A stretch of 64,000 bases of DNA, from positions 1-64,000 of the forward strand of contig SLOP01000012.1 in assembly GCA_007132465.1 (NCBI GenBank). Direction: 5' to 3'. This DNA is from Candidatus Izemoplasma sp. GTDB taxonomy: Bacteria > Bacillota_I > Bacilli_A > Izemoplasmatales > Izemoplasmataceae. Positions 43,558 through 51,384 of the stretch are shown in pieces. A model generated the notes under the pieces. The model saw only the letters and a list, made by a program, of their open reading frames with translations. It was not told where the DNA came from and searched no databases. Position 1 is the first letter of the stretch. Every line of letters starts with the position of its first letter. The translations under genes and the position numbers were made by a program.

Positions 43558-44100
43558 TCAAGGCACCACGTACGGTCGAATCGTTTCAAGTGTGCTCTCG
43601 CCGATGCCATTGACGTTCACAACCTCATCCACCGATTGAAACGGGCCGTGCTCGGTGCGGTATTCAATGATGCGTTCGGCCGTCGCTGGACCAATCGAAG
43701 GCAAACTAACCAACGCCTCCAGGGTTGCGGTGGAAAGCGATGTTTTCCCGTTATCGGTGATGTCCTCACCGACATAAGGCACGCGTATCATGCGTTGGTC
43801 AACCAACACTTGCGCCAAGTTCAATGCCTCCACGCAGGCATCGTTTCTAAGTCCGCCAGCCCGCTCAATCACTTCAAAAAGCCGTGTGCCTTGCGCCACG
43901 CGATAGACCCCAGGCATGCGCACTGCCCCTTTAAGATCCACCATCATCCACGTCTCCTCAGGTACATCCGAGACGACATCAACAAACAAGGTTTCGGGCG
44001 CTTCGTGAGTTCGCACACGGCTTACCACCAACAAAATGGCGAGCCCAAGCACGAGCGATGCCACCGCCAACGCGGTCTTCGTTGTTTTATCCAACACCAT
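43558..44100 (-). CDS. comEA: DNA-binding competence protein ComEA
   Basis: Membrane-anchored DNA receptor of transformation. 180 residues: one N-terminal membrane helix (about 10-28), an extracellular SLBB domain (about 52-100, VDLKGAVRMPGVYRVAQGTRLFEVIERAGG), and a C-terminal helix-hairpin-helix pair (LVSLPSIGPATAERIIEYR and VVNVNGIGESTLETI). ATG 44100 is preceded directly by seven T residues, and its ribosome site GGGG lies in the 3' arm of a hairpin (44101-44141), so expression may be gated by that structure. It precedes comEC with the stop 25 bases before the comEC ATG. Confidence 0.95.
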   Translation of the reverse strand: MVLDKTTKTALAVASLVLGLAILLVVSRVRTHEAPETLFVDVVSDVPEETWMMVDLKGAVRMPGVYRVAQGTRLFEVIERAGGLRNDACVEALNLAQVLVDQRMIRVPYVGEDITDNGKTSLSTATLEALVSLPSIGPATAERIIEYRTEHGPFQSVDEVVNVNGIGESTLETIRPYVVP

Positions 44101-44141
44101 AAAAAAACACCCCTTTCAACGCGATGATACGCGCGGGGTGT
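44101..44141 (-). promoter_or_regulatory. Hairpin carrying the comEA Shine-Dalgarno and a T tract
   Basis: Minus-strand arms ACACCCC (44135-44141) / GGGGTGT (44107-44113) with an inner CGCG pair, followed by TTTTTTT (44101-44107) and the comEA ATG at 44100. AAAGGGGTG, the only ribosome site of comEA, is the 3' arm. The element reads as a terminator of the methyltransferase gene fused to the comEA start signal. Confidence 0.72.
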
Positions 44142-44145
44142 CACA

Positions 44146-44808
44146 TTACTTTTGAAACACGACGTGGCATCGCGACGCCGTGTCATGTCGTGCAATCAAG
44201 CGAAGCGGCGACAGCAACGTCATCAAATCCTCGAGGACAAACGCACGCTGTCGGTGTTCAAACACCTGACCGTGTGCTTCGATGCGGTGGCGCACACCGT
44301 CACGTCCGAATGGCGCAACCGACCATCGCCACACAACGCCCTCAACGTTAATCGTTTCTTCGTGACCTACCAGCTGTCGGATGTAGTCGATTCGCAGCGC
44401 GTCAAACACGAGAATTCCCCGCGGATTTAACGCGTTAGACGCATGGTCCAACACGGCCTTGACATCGGCGATTTCAGTGAAATGATTCACCACATCCACG
44501 GCCAACACGACAACATCGTAGCCGCCGGCATACGCTTGAGTGGCGTCGTGATGAAACAAGGTGACACGCACCCCTTCTTCCCCGACGTGATATGCCGCAG
44601 CCTCAAGCATCGTTTCATTGCTGTCAAAGGCGTCCACCGTGTAACCAGACCGCGCCAAACGACGCGACACACCGGCGGTGCCACACCCCACTTCGAGCAC
44701 GCGACCACATGCGGCGTGTTGTTGAATCAGGGAGATGGTGGTGTCGATAATCGATTGATCAACCAACGCATCATACACGCTCGCCAACGCGTCATACGTG
44801 TGCTTCAA
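44146..44808 (-). CDS. yqeM: SAM-dependent methyltransferase, YqeM type
   Basis: Class I methyltransferase of about 220 residues. The SAM-binding motif I is GRVLEVGCGTAGVSRRLA (about residues 36-53), motif II VDAFDSNETML, and motif post-II YDVVVLAVDVVNHF. Target unknown. It stands between rsfS and comEA as Bacillus yqeM does. The start is taken as TTG 44808, overlapping the rsfS stop as TTGA and yielding the short N terminus (KHTYDALASVYDALVDQ) of the family; ATG 44844 with GAGAAG upstream would add 12 residues and is the alternative. Confidence 0.85.
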   Translation of the reverse strand: MKHTYDALASVYDALVDQSIIDTTISLIQQHAACGRVLEVGCGTAGVSRRLARSGYTVDAFDSNETMLEAAAYHVGEEGVRVTLFHHDATQAYAGGYDVVVLAVDVVNHFTEIADVKAVLDHASNALNPRGILVFDALRIDYIRQLVGHEETINVEGVVWRWSVAPFGRDGVRHRIEAHGQVFEHRQRAFVLEDLMTLLSPLRLIARHDTASRCHVVFQK

Positions 44809-45143
44809 AGTGTTGCCAGATCGATTTTTTCGACGTCCATCCACATCTTCTCAATGTTATAAAACGCGCGTTCCTCGGCGGTAAAGATGTTCACAACGAT
44901 GTCTTTGGCATCCATCAAAATCCACGCATTCGAGTGCGTTCCTTCGATGGCTGGCATCGGATATTTTTCTGCGGATAAATGGTCTTTCACATGGGTTACA
45001 GCGGCTTTAAGCTGACGGGTGTTTGTGGCCGTCGACAACACGAAATAATCAAAGAACGGGCTTCGTTCTCGCATGTCGTAAACAACTATGTCTTGGAGTT
45101 TTAGGTTGTCAAGCGCTTCAACAATCAGTTTGATTTTACTCAT
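44805..45143 (-). CDS. rsfS: Ribosome silencing factor RsfS
   Basis: Binds uL14 and keeps 50S subunits from joining 30S subunits under poor conditions. 112 residues from MSKIKLIVEALDNLKLQDIVVYDMR. Core family segments: SPFFDYFVLSTATNTRQLKAAVTHVKDHL, EGTHSNAWILMDAKDIVVNIFTAEERAFYNIEKMW. ATG 45143 has GGAGG seven bases upstream and overlaps the yqeK stop by eight bases, so translation is coupled. Upstream codons to 45206 lie inside yqeK and are not used. Confidence 0.96.
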   Translation of the reverse strand: MSKIKLIVEALDNLKLQDIVVYDMRERSPFFDYFVLSTATNTRQLKAAVTHVKDHLSAEKYPMPAIEGTHSNAWILMDAKDIVVNIFTAEERAFYNIEKMWMDVEKIDLATL

Positions 45144-45711
45144 GAGGGCCTCCTTGTTTGGCATAATGGTGGTGTGCGTCATAGGCGAGGTCCGGTATCT
45201 TCCCACCGACTTTTTCGTAATGGCGTATGCCCTCTTCCAGCGCCACCTTCACGGCTTCATCAAGATTGTTGAAGGCGATTTCTCGGGCTTTCACACAGGC
45301 TGGGTAAAGGCGTGTTGGTTCAATGTAATCGCTGATGAAAAGGATTTTTTCAATGAGGCTCATGTCAGGGCGTCCAACGGTGTGATGTTCAATCGCTTTT
45401 AGCACCATCTCATCGTCCACGCCATAGCTGTGTTTCGCAAGCGCCGCGGCACTGTAGGCGTGCCAAAGCGGTTTATCAAAACGCCGCAACGTTGCCTCAT
45501 CGACGCGTTTAAGCGCCCAGGTTCGTTGAAAGGCCTCGTTTTCATGTTTGGTGATGTCGTGCAAATACGCGGCCAACCGCAATTTATCAACATCAGCGCC
45601 GTGCAACTTCCCGAGTCGCACAGCCATGTCGCGGACGCCATAGACATGGCGCAACCGATCGGGTCGGTGGCGGTAGATGCGCCGCAAATCTGCTTTAATT
45701 CGTTCAATCAT
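45136..45711 (-). CDS. yqeK: HD-domain hydrolase YqeK, Ap4A hydrolase family
   Basis: 191-residue HD-superfamily phosphohydrolase; the YqeK family hydrolyses diadenosine tetraphosphate symmetrically. Metal ligands are RHVYGVRDMAVRLG (His), AAYLHDITKHE (His-Asp), WHAYSAAALAKHSYG and IEHHTVGRPDMSLIEKILFISDYIEPTR, the usual YqeK pattern. It overlaps yqeH by four bases and rsfS by eight. In Bacillus nadD precedes yqeK, but it is absent at this position. Confidence 0.95.
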   Translation of the reverse strand: MIERIKADLRRIYRHRPDRLRHVYGVRDMAVRLGKLHGADVDKLRLAAYLHDITKHENEAFQRTWALKRVDEATLRRFDKPLWHAYSAAALAKHSYGVDDEMVLKAIEHHTVGRPDMSLIEKILFISDYIEPTRLYPACVKAREIAFNNLDEAVKVALEEGIRHYEKVGGKIPDLAYDAHHHYAKQGGPHE

Positions 45712-46781
45712 ATCAGCGCCTCCCGTTTGTAGGGGTTGAGTCCTTTCGGTGTGTGAACCGTGACGCGCACAGGACCGTCTATGCTGATGAAAGCAAGACC
45801 GGGGATGACGATGTCATGTTTGCCTTGGCGCAGTGTGAAAGCCGTCTTCTGATTGAGCACGCCGGCACTAGGCGTTAGGTTTTTTCCTTCATGCGCGGTG
45901 AAAAACGCATCGGCTCCGTCGGTTTTCCGGCGATGCACGTGTATCGCATTGGCTGCGTAGGCAATCGCCGACACGGCGCTTTGCGCATCAATATCTAAGC
46001 GGGCCAACCCACCGATAAAGAGCGTTTGTGGCGAAGATAGTTGATAGACGCGTGGCTTGATTTCTTTGGTTGGTTGCACCAACTTGACCGCGTTCTCGTC
46101 TAAGAAAGCCGATGCGTGATTGGGGTTGTAAAGCCCCGGTGTGTCATACAGTGTCGCTTTCTCAAAAGGTATCGCGATGAGGCCTTGTGTCGTGCCACGG
46201 GCTTTGGAGACGGTAATGGGGTTGAGCGATCGCGATGCCGCCGCCGACAACATTGCATTGATCAGCGAACTCTTACCGACGTTGGTGGCACCAACAACAT
46301 AAATATCACGGCCTCGGGCCAGTTTTGCGATGGTGTCAATCAACCGATCAATGCCCTGTTTTTTCTCGGCGCTGACCACCACGGTGTCTTTCGCCAGGAG
46401 GCCCCGTCGCTTCAACATCGGTAACGCACGATGACGCAGTTTGGCATCGTTGACGCTTTGAGGTAGCACGTCGCGTTTGTTAAGGGCGACCAACACATCG
46501 CTTTGGTTGGTTAAAGCATTAATGTTAGGTAAGATCGATCCCTCGAGATCGAATAAATCGATGACGTTGACCACCAGCGCCCGTTGGATGTTCGTCTCAC
46601 GAAGCATGTCGGTGTAGGCGCGTGCATCAACCCTCGCAGGCAAAACCTCGCCGTAATGACGCATCCGATAACAACGTTGACAAAGCACGTCGTCGGAAGG
46701 TGTTTTAGGCGTGTAAAAGGGGGCGTCCAGGTCGGCGTTTTGGAGTGTGCCGCCACAACCATGACATTTAACCGCGCTCAT
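45708..46781 (-). CDS. yqeH: Ribosome biogenesis GTPase YqeH
   Basis: Circularly permuted GTPase needed for 30S assembly. 357 residues: N-terminal zinc finger (CHGCGGTLQ and CQRCYRMRHYG, residues 5-45), then the permuted G motifs in the order G4 ALNKRDVLP (about 135), G5, G1 VVGATNVGKSSLIN (about 160-173), G2 and G3 LYDTPGLYN (about 213-221), then a C-terminal domain. It starts inside the yqeG stop region (14-base overlap) and is translated with it. Spacing to yqeK is a four-base overlap. aroE and yqeI, which follow in Bacillus, are missing. Confidence 0.96.
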   Translation of the reverse strand: MSAVKCHGCGGTLQNADLDAPFYTPKTPSDDVLCQRCYRMRHYGEVLPARVDARAYTDMLRETNIQRALVVNVIDLFDLEGSILPNINALTNQSDVLVALNKRDVLPQSVNDAKLRHRALPMLKRRGLLAKDTVVVSAEKKQGIDRLIDTIAKLARGRDIYVVGATNVGKSSLINAMLSAAASRSLNPITVSKARGTTQGLIAIPFEKATLYDTPGLYNPNHASAFLDENAVKLVQPTKEIKPRVYQLSSPQTLFIGGLARLDIDAQSAVSAIAYAANAIHVHRRKTDGADAFFTAHEGKNLTPSAGVLNQKTAFTLRQGKHDIVIPGLAFISIDGPVRVTVHTPKGLNPYKREALI

Positions 46782-47334
46782 CGAGTTTTAACTCCTGATA
46801 GATTTCGGGGTACTTCTTTTCGATGCGTCTAAGCACGGAGGTTTCAATTTTTCGTAAAATGCGTGTGTACCATTTTTCGCTACGCCGTTTAATCGGTTGA
46901 ACCAATATCGCATCCAACCCACTGCGTTTAGCGCCATACACATCGGTCATCAGCTGATCGCCGACGACGATGACCTCCGCTTTTTCGTAATGTTTAGACG
47001 CCAAGCGCATCGCACGCTTAAAACCGCATTTCAGCGGTTTCTTTGCCGATCCCACGACGGTGATATCCAAAACCTCTTGCGCACGTTTGATGCGCAAGCC
47101 GTGGTTGTTGGACACAAGGATGATTTCGTAGCCGATGGCTTGCAGCTGACGAATCCAATCACGGTGTGTTTCGGTCGGCTCAAACACGTCGTAAGGAATC
47201 AGCGTGTTGTCCAAATCCAACAACAGAAGCCGTTTGCCGACGTTGTGGTAAAGGGTGTTAAAATCGATGGTTTCAACGGCCTCGTAATGGCCGCGTGGAA
47301 TGCATTTTTTTGTGCTAATCAAGCAACTAATCAT
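46768..47334 (-). CDS. yqeG: HAD-superfamily phosphatase YqeG
   Basis: 188-residue HAD class III phosphatase. Motif I LLLDLDNTLIPY has both catalytic Asp residues, motif II is ILVSNNHG, motif III CGFKRAMRLASKH with Lys, and motif IV VVGDQLMTDVYGAKRSGL. Physiological substrate unknown; it is always near yqeH in Bacillota. ATG 47334 is chosen because GGAG stands six bases upstream; ATG 47346 is the alternative but its site abuts the codon. It overlaps the preceding protease-like gene by eight bases. Confidence 0.93.
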   Translation of the reverse strand: MISCLISTKKCIPRGHYEAVETIDFNTLYHNVGKRLLLLDLDNTLIPYDVFEPTETHRDWIRQLQAIGYEIILVSNNHGLRIKRAQEVLDITVVGSAKKPLKCGFKRAMRLASKHYEKAEVIVVGDQLMTDVYGAKRSGLDAILVQPIKRRSEKWYTRILRKIETSVLRRIEKKYPEIYQELKLDERG

Positions 47335-48058
47335 GGCGTTCTCCATCCTTCAGGGCAGTCAATAGCCCGGCAAATCCTTCATACAGTAGCGCGTGACGCA
47401 GACGGTTTAACTGTTTGCGCAACGAGCGATGGTTGGGTGAGAGTTTATCCATCAGACCATAAAATCCCTCTTGATGATTAGGATAATCGAGATGGGCTAT
47501 TTCATGCAAGAAAATCATCTCGAGGAAAGGTTCGGGGTAGTGGGCGAGTTCCAAATTCAACGTGACACGTCCCGTGTCGGGTCGGCAACTGCCAAACTTG
47601 CTCTTCATCGGGCGCACCGTAAAACGCAAACTTCCAAGCGAACGGCGCCGCACGCATCCTTCATGGCGCTTTACAAGCTGCGTCACGGCTTCATTGAGGG
47701 CGTCTGTGAGCACCCGTCGGATATAACGACTGGTGTCGATGTCTGGTGGCACAACTACCTGTTTGACGCCAGAGACGGGCGATGCCCCTTTGCCCACTAG
47801 CACCGTTAAGGGCTTGCCAAAAAGGCTGATGGTATCGCCTGCTTCAAACTCGGCCGGGTATGTCGGCATCGGCATCGCTAACAACCGGTCTATGTTTTCC
47901 TCAATCACCGCTTCAATGAGCCGCCGCGAGGTGCGCTTCGGTACGGTGAGGCGAAACTCACCGGGGCGACTTGGACGCATGACAATGCGTTGTTGATGCC
48001 GGCGCCTGGTGACGTGAAAAGCGTATGGCACACCGTCGTGATGTTTAATGAGCCTCAT
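47327..48058 (-). CDS. YgjP-like (M48/DUF45) zinc metallopeptidase
   Basis: 243-residue soluble protein of the YgjP/DUF45 family. The motif RPMKSKFGSCRPDTGRVTLNLELAHYP is followed by FLHEIAHLDYPNHQEGFYGLMDKLSPN. HEIAH gives two zinc ligands with catalytic Glu, and the His in NHQEGFY the third. Substrate unknown. It sits between mtnN and yqeG, overlapping both by four and eight bases respectively, so the genes are co-translated. ATG 48058 lies in the overlap with mtnN. Confidence 0.88.
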   Translation of the reverse strand: MRLIKHHDGVPYAFHVTRRRHQQRIVMRPSRPGEFRLTVPKRTSRRLIEAVIEENIDRLLAMPMPTYPAEFEAGDTISLFGKPLTVLVGKGASPVSGVKQVVVPPDIDTSRYIRRVLTDALNEAVTQLVKRHEGCVRRRSLGSLRFTVRPMKSKFGSCRPDTGRVTLNLELAHYPEPFLEMIFLHEIAHLDYPNHQEGFYGLMDKLSPNHRSLRKQLNRLRHALLYEGFAGLLTALKDGERHD

Positions 48059-48741
48059 TGTTCCTCGAGCAACGCTTTCAGCAATGCCGCCGATCGGGCA
48101 GCGGCTTTGATTAAGAACGCCTTAAAACTCTCTACTTGGGCGTCCTTACCGATGACATCGGAAATCGCTCGAATAATTAAGAAAGGTACGCCCTCAAGCG
48201 TCGACACTTGAGCGATTGCCGCCGCCTCCATCTCAATGGCGTGCACATCATCGTAACTACCGAGCAGTTTTTCAATGGTATTCAGGTTAGTGACAAACGC
48301 GTCGCCTGACGCAATCAGTCCGGTTACGACGTCCAACCCTTGCGCTTTCGCAATGCGCTCGGCACGTTGAAGCAAGGCTGTGTCGGCCAAAAACGTCGGC
48401 TTAAACCCAGGAATTTGTCCGACTTCATAGCCGAACGCCGTCACATCGACGTCGTGATGCACCACAGCCCGTGAGAGCACGAGCGTGCCAACCTCAACGT
48501 TGAGCCCGCCGGCGACACCGCTGTTTATAATCAACTTAACGTCGTGATGATGAATAAGCACCGATGTGGCGTATGCGGCGTTGACCTTTCCAACCCCTGA
48601 GAGGACGCAAAAAAGCGTGTGCTCGCCGGCGTTGATCTCAGTGATGCGCACGTTTTTATGGCGGTGGGTTTTTGCCTCGTCGTTCCGCGACAAAAAAGCA
48701 TCCAGTTCTTCTTGCATCGCAAAGATTAATCCAATATGCAT
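48055..48741 (-). CDS. mtnN: 5'-methylthioadenosine/S-adenosylhomocysteine nucleosidase
   Basis: Cleaves adenine from MTA and SAH, recycling the by-products of SAM use. 228 residues. Family motifs: IGLIFAMQEELDAFL (Glu12 of the MQEE motif), LINSGVAGGLN-type IINSGVAGGLNVEVG, and ASGDAFVTN followed by AIEMEAAAIAQV with the catalytic/ribose Glu, and ISDVIGKDAQ near the end (Asp in S-D). ATG 48741 follows GGCAGGTGAGACG. It lies downstream of greA and upstream of the YgjP-like gene. Confidence 0.95.
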   Translation of the reverse strand: MHIGLIFAMQEELDAFLSRNDEAKTHRHKNVRITEINAGEHTLFCVLSGVGKVNAAYATSVLIHHHDVKLIINSGVAGGLNVEVGTLVLSRAVVHHDVDVTAFGYEVGQIPGFKPTFLADTALLQRAERIAKAQGLDVVTGLIASGDAFVTNLNTIEKLLGSYDDVHAIEMEAAAIAQVSTLEGVPFLIIRAISDVIGKDAQVESFKAFLIKAAARSAALLKALLEEQ

Positions 48742-48784
48742 CGTCTCACCTGCCTTCGACGAAAAAAAGAATGGCGAGCATTCT

Positions 48785-49255
48785 TTATTTCACGTCGACG
48801 ATTTTCACTTGAATCTCACGGTTTGCGTCGGTTTTGAAGGTGACGCTGTCACCTTTCTTATGACCGATAACCGCTTTACCAACCGGCGATTCGTTAGAAA
48901 TTTTGTTGTTGAGCGGGTCCGCTTCCAGCGTCCCGACGATGGTGTAGTCGGTGGAGGTGTTGCCGTTGATTTGCAGCACGACCGATTTGCCGATGTTCAC
49001 TTTACGCGTGTTGTCTTCTTTAATCAAGACCGCATGTTTCACGATGTTTTCCAACTCTTTGATGCGCTTTTCAATGCGGGCTTGTTCCTCGCGGGCCGCA
49101 TCATAATCGGCGTTCTCGCTCAAATCACCTTGGCTGCGTGCGTCTTTAAGCGCTTCCAAGTTACGCTCGCGTTCAACAGTCTTAAGCTTCTCGAGTTCTT
49201 GTTTCAGCTCCTCGAGGCCTTGTTTAGTTAATTTGTAGGAATTATTCATTTCCAT
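48785..49255 (-). CDS. greA: Transcription elongation factor GreA
   Basis: Rescues backtracked RNA polymerase by stimulating transcript cleavage. 156 residues: N-terminal coiled coil (about 5-77) with the catalytic tip SENADYDAAREEQ (Asp/Glu pair) and a C-terminal FKBP-like domain ending VGHKKGDSVTF-type IGHKKGDSVTFKTDANREIQVKIVDVK. ATG 49255 has GGAGG seven bases upstream. It lies near yrrO as in Bacillus; udk, which stands between them there, is missing. Confidence 0.97.
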   Translation of the reverse strand: MEMNNSYKLTKQGLEELKQELEKLKTVERERNLEALKDARSQGDLSENADYDAAREEQARIEKRIKELENIVKHAVLIKEDNTRKVNIGKSVVLQINGNTSTDYTIVGTLEADPLNNKISNESPVGKAVIGHKKGDSVTFKTDANREIQVKIVDVK

Positions 49256-49320
49256 GTGATGCCTCCATCTTATGCCTTATATTTCACAATTTTACCATGT
49301 TTTCATGCGCCTTACAACCG

Positions 49321-50517
49321 TTATTTCACGCGGGCACGACGCACCATGTCAAACGGCTCAAGCGGAATTGGTGTTGGCATGGTAAGCCGTTGTTTTGGGT
49401 GGCGCGCAACGTCGACCACCTCACCTGTGTCGGCATCTCTTAGCCCCTCGACTTTGAGGCTGACGGGCTCAAACCGCGGGCTTAACACCTCGAGAATATC
49501 GCCCGCCTCAAAGTAATTGCGCTGTTCAAACGTGACCGTGTGCGTCAACGCGTCATAGTCGATGACCAACCCGACGAACGCTTGGGTCGGTTGTTCGCTT
49601 CGAAGGTTATATAGCTGTTCATTGACTGATGTCATGCCCGCCATGAACCCGTGGCTCGTCAGCCGATTCTCGGCTTTCTTGATTTCCAGCAAATATTTAG
49701 GTAAATCAACCTCGATCTCATCACAGATGTCGTCGATCAGCTTACGGTATGTCCGCACGACCGTGGCGATGTAGTGGATGCTTTTCATCCGTCCTTCGAT
49801 TTTTAACGACGCCACACCAAGGTCAACGAGCTGGGATACATGCCGGACCGTCTGCAAGTCTTTCGACCCCATTGAAAACGGCATGGACGTGTTCAGCTTT
49901 ACTTCGCCGTCAAATAGGTCGTAATCCCAGCGACACGAATGCGCGCATCCACCACGATTGGCGTCGCGATCGGTCATGGTGTTTGAAAGCGTGCACTTGC
50001 CGGAATAGGATACACACATGCCGCCATGAATGAACACCTCAAGGTCAATGGAAGCCTTAGGACTCAGCATGCTCAACTCCTCAAGCGTCACTTCTCGGGC
50101 GAGCACGATGCGTTTCACGCCACGCTCCGCCCAAAAAGCAACGGCCTTCGAGTTGGTGATTGATTGTTGTGTTGAGAGGTGAATTTCGAGGTTGGTGTGC
50201 GTTCGGACAATGTCAATCATCGCCGCTGAGGCGCAGATGACGGCGTCCACCTGAAGGGCTTCGAGCTGTTTGACGTACTCGACAAACCCTGCTAAATCAC
50301 CGGCTTGCGGGATGATGTTGGTGGTGACATAAACCTTTTTGCCTCGGGCATGAGCGAACGTGACGGCGTCGGCAATCGTGTCAAGGTCGAAGTTGGACGC
50401 CCGCGCCCGAAGTGAAAAGCGTTTCCCACCAATAAACACCGCGTCGGCACCGTAAAGCAGCGCAATCTTAAGCTTTTCAAGGTCGCCTGCCGGTGCCAAG
50501 AGTTCCGGTTTTCGCAT
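49321..50517 (-). CDS. U32-family protein, TrhP2/YrrO type (tRNA U34 hydroxylation)
   Basis: Peptidase-U32-family protein of 398 residues. Members TrhP1/TrhP2 (YrrN/YrrO) take part in 5-hydroxylation of uridine 34 in tRNA rather than proteolysis. Motifs: LLAPAGDLEKLKIALLYGADAVFIGGKRFSLRA, the Cys set in FIHGGMCVSYSGKCTLSN and NRGGCAHSCRWDY (candidate 4Fe-4S ligands), and a C-terminal beta domain (EAGDILEVLSPRF). It starts within the stop of the smaller U32 gene (TGATG) with GGAGGATGTCTG upstream. Prephenate dependence is family knowledge, not visible here. Confidence 0.9.
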   Translation of the reverse strand: MRKPELLAPAGDLEKLKIALLYGADAVFIGGKRFSLRARASNFDLDTIADAVTFAHARGKKVYVTTNIIPQAGDLAGFVEYVKQLEALQVDAVICASAAMIDIVRTHTNLEIHLSTQQSITNSKAVAFWAERGVKRIVLAREVTLEELSMLSPKASIDLEVFIHGGMCVSYSGKCTLSNTMTDRDANRGGCAHSCRWDYDLFDGEVKLNTSMPFSMGSKDLQTVRHVSQLVDLGVASLKIEGRMKSIHYIATVVRTYRKLIDDICDEIEVDLPKYLLEIKKAENRLTSHGFMAGMTSVNEQLYNLRSEQPTQAFVGLVIDYDALTHTVTFEQRNYFEAGDILEVLSPRFEPVSLKVEGLRDADTGEVVDVARHPKQRLTMPTPIPLEPFDMVRRARVK

Positions 50518-51380
50518 CAGACATCCTCCTTCATGGTAACCGTGCGCTTGTCGTAAAACCCCGTGTCACAATGATCGTATGATTGTCTTGGTGCCTTCCC
50601 TGACAAGCTCGCGCGGTAATCGCTTAGCGTATCAAGAACGACGTCAGGCGAGAACCATAGCCCGTCAACAACGAGGGTGTCAACGACGTTTTTCAAGCGC
50701 TCTAACACCGCAAAACTCGCCGTCGGTTTGGCACGAAAAACGTGCGTTCCAAACCCGTCTTGCACAATCGGATACGCCTCCTCGCGTGTTGATTCAACAA
50801 GCGTGAGGGTTTTCTTCGTTTTAATCGTGTCGGGGGTGGCATCGCCGGTGTGTTCAACGTAGTGTTCTACCAGCGGGCGACGCGAATGAAACATCGGCAG
50901 GTGTCCGTGACCGACGATGACGACCGGCAGCGGTCCTTCGCTCATGGTCTCGATGGCGTCAATGGTCAACTCGCGCCCGGCGACGATGCCGCCGATACCT
51001 TCACGGGCGAAAAAAAGGCTATCGCCAAGGTCCGTGGCGTAGGTATCGGGGTGGTAAATCAGCCGGTTTGTGGCTTTGCCCGCCACGTTAAACACCGCCA
51101 AATCGGCGAACAACACCTTGTCAATGTCGGTTGCGAGCACCTCGTTCAGCGTGGTTTTGAGCATGTCAAGGTCGGGTTCGTGAATCGGCGCATTCAGGTT
51201 AGCCCAGCAGGCCATGCCACAGGCGTGTGCTGCCTTAACAACCCCTTCAAGCGCTTCCAGTGACAAGGGTGATTTCATCCGCATAGAAAAACGTTCGACG
51301 CCGACAATCACAATGTCGGCGCCGGCTTCTTTTTGCGCCTTCAACGTGGATTCATGATCATAGGTCACGGCCAGGTTCAT
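50517..51380 (-). CDS. U32-family protein, TrhP1/YrrN type
   Basis: 287 residues from MNLAVTYDHESTLKAQKEAGADIVIVG. It is the shorter partner of the adjacent TrhP2-like gene and aligns with its N-terminal half (AGADIVIVGVERFSMRM matches the YGADAVFIGGKRFSLRA segment), but lacks the Cys-rich segment seen in the partner (only scattered Cys remain). Two U32 genes in tandem, one short and one long, are typical of yrrN-yrrO. ATG 51380 follows AAAGGGTGAGGCG. It starts four bases upstream of the yrrM stop. Confidence 0.85.
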   Translation of the reverse strand: MNLAVTYDHESTLKAQKEAGADIVIVGVERFSMRMKSPLSLEALEGVVKAAHACGMACWANLNAPIHEPDLDMLKTTLNEVLATDIDKVLFADLAVFNVAGKATNRLIYHPDTYATDLGDSLFFAREGIGGIVAGRELTIDAIETMSEGPLPVVIVGHGHLPMFHSRRPLVEHYVEHTGDATPDTIKTKKTLTLVESTREEAYPIVQDGFGTHVFRAKPTASFAVLERLKNVVDTLVVDGLWFSPDVVLDTLSDYRASLSGKAPRQSYDHCDTGFYDKRTVTMKEDV

Positions 51381-51384
51381 CGCC

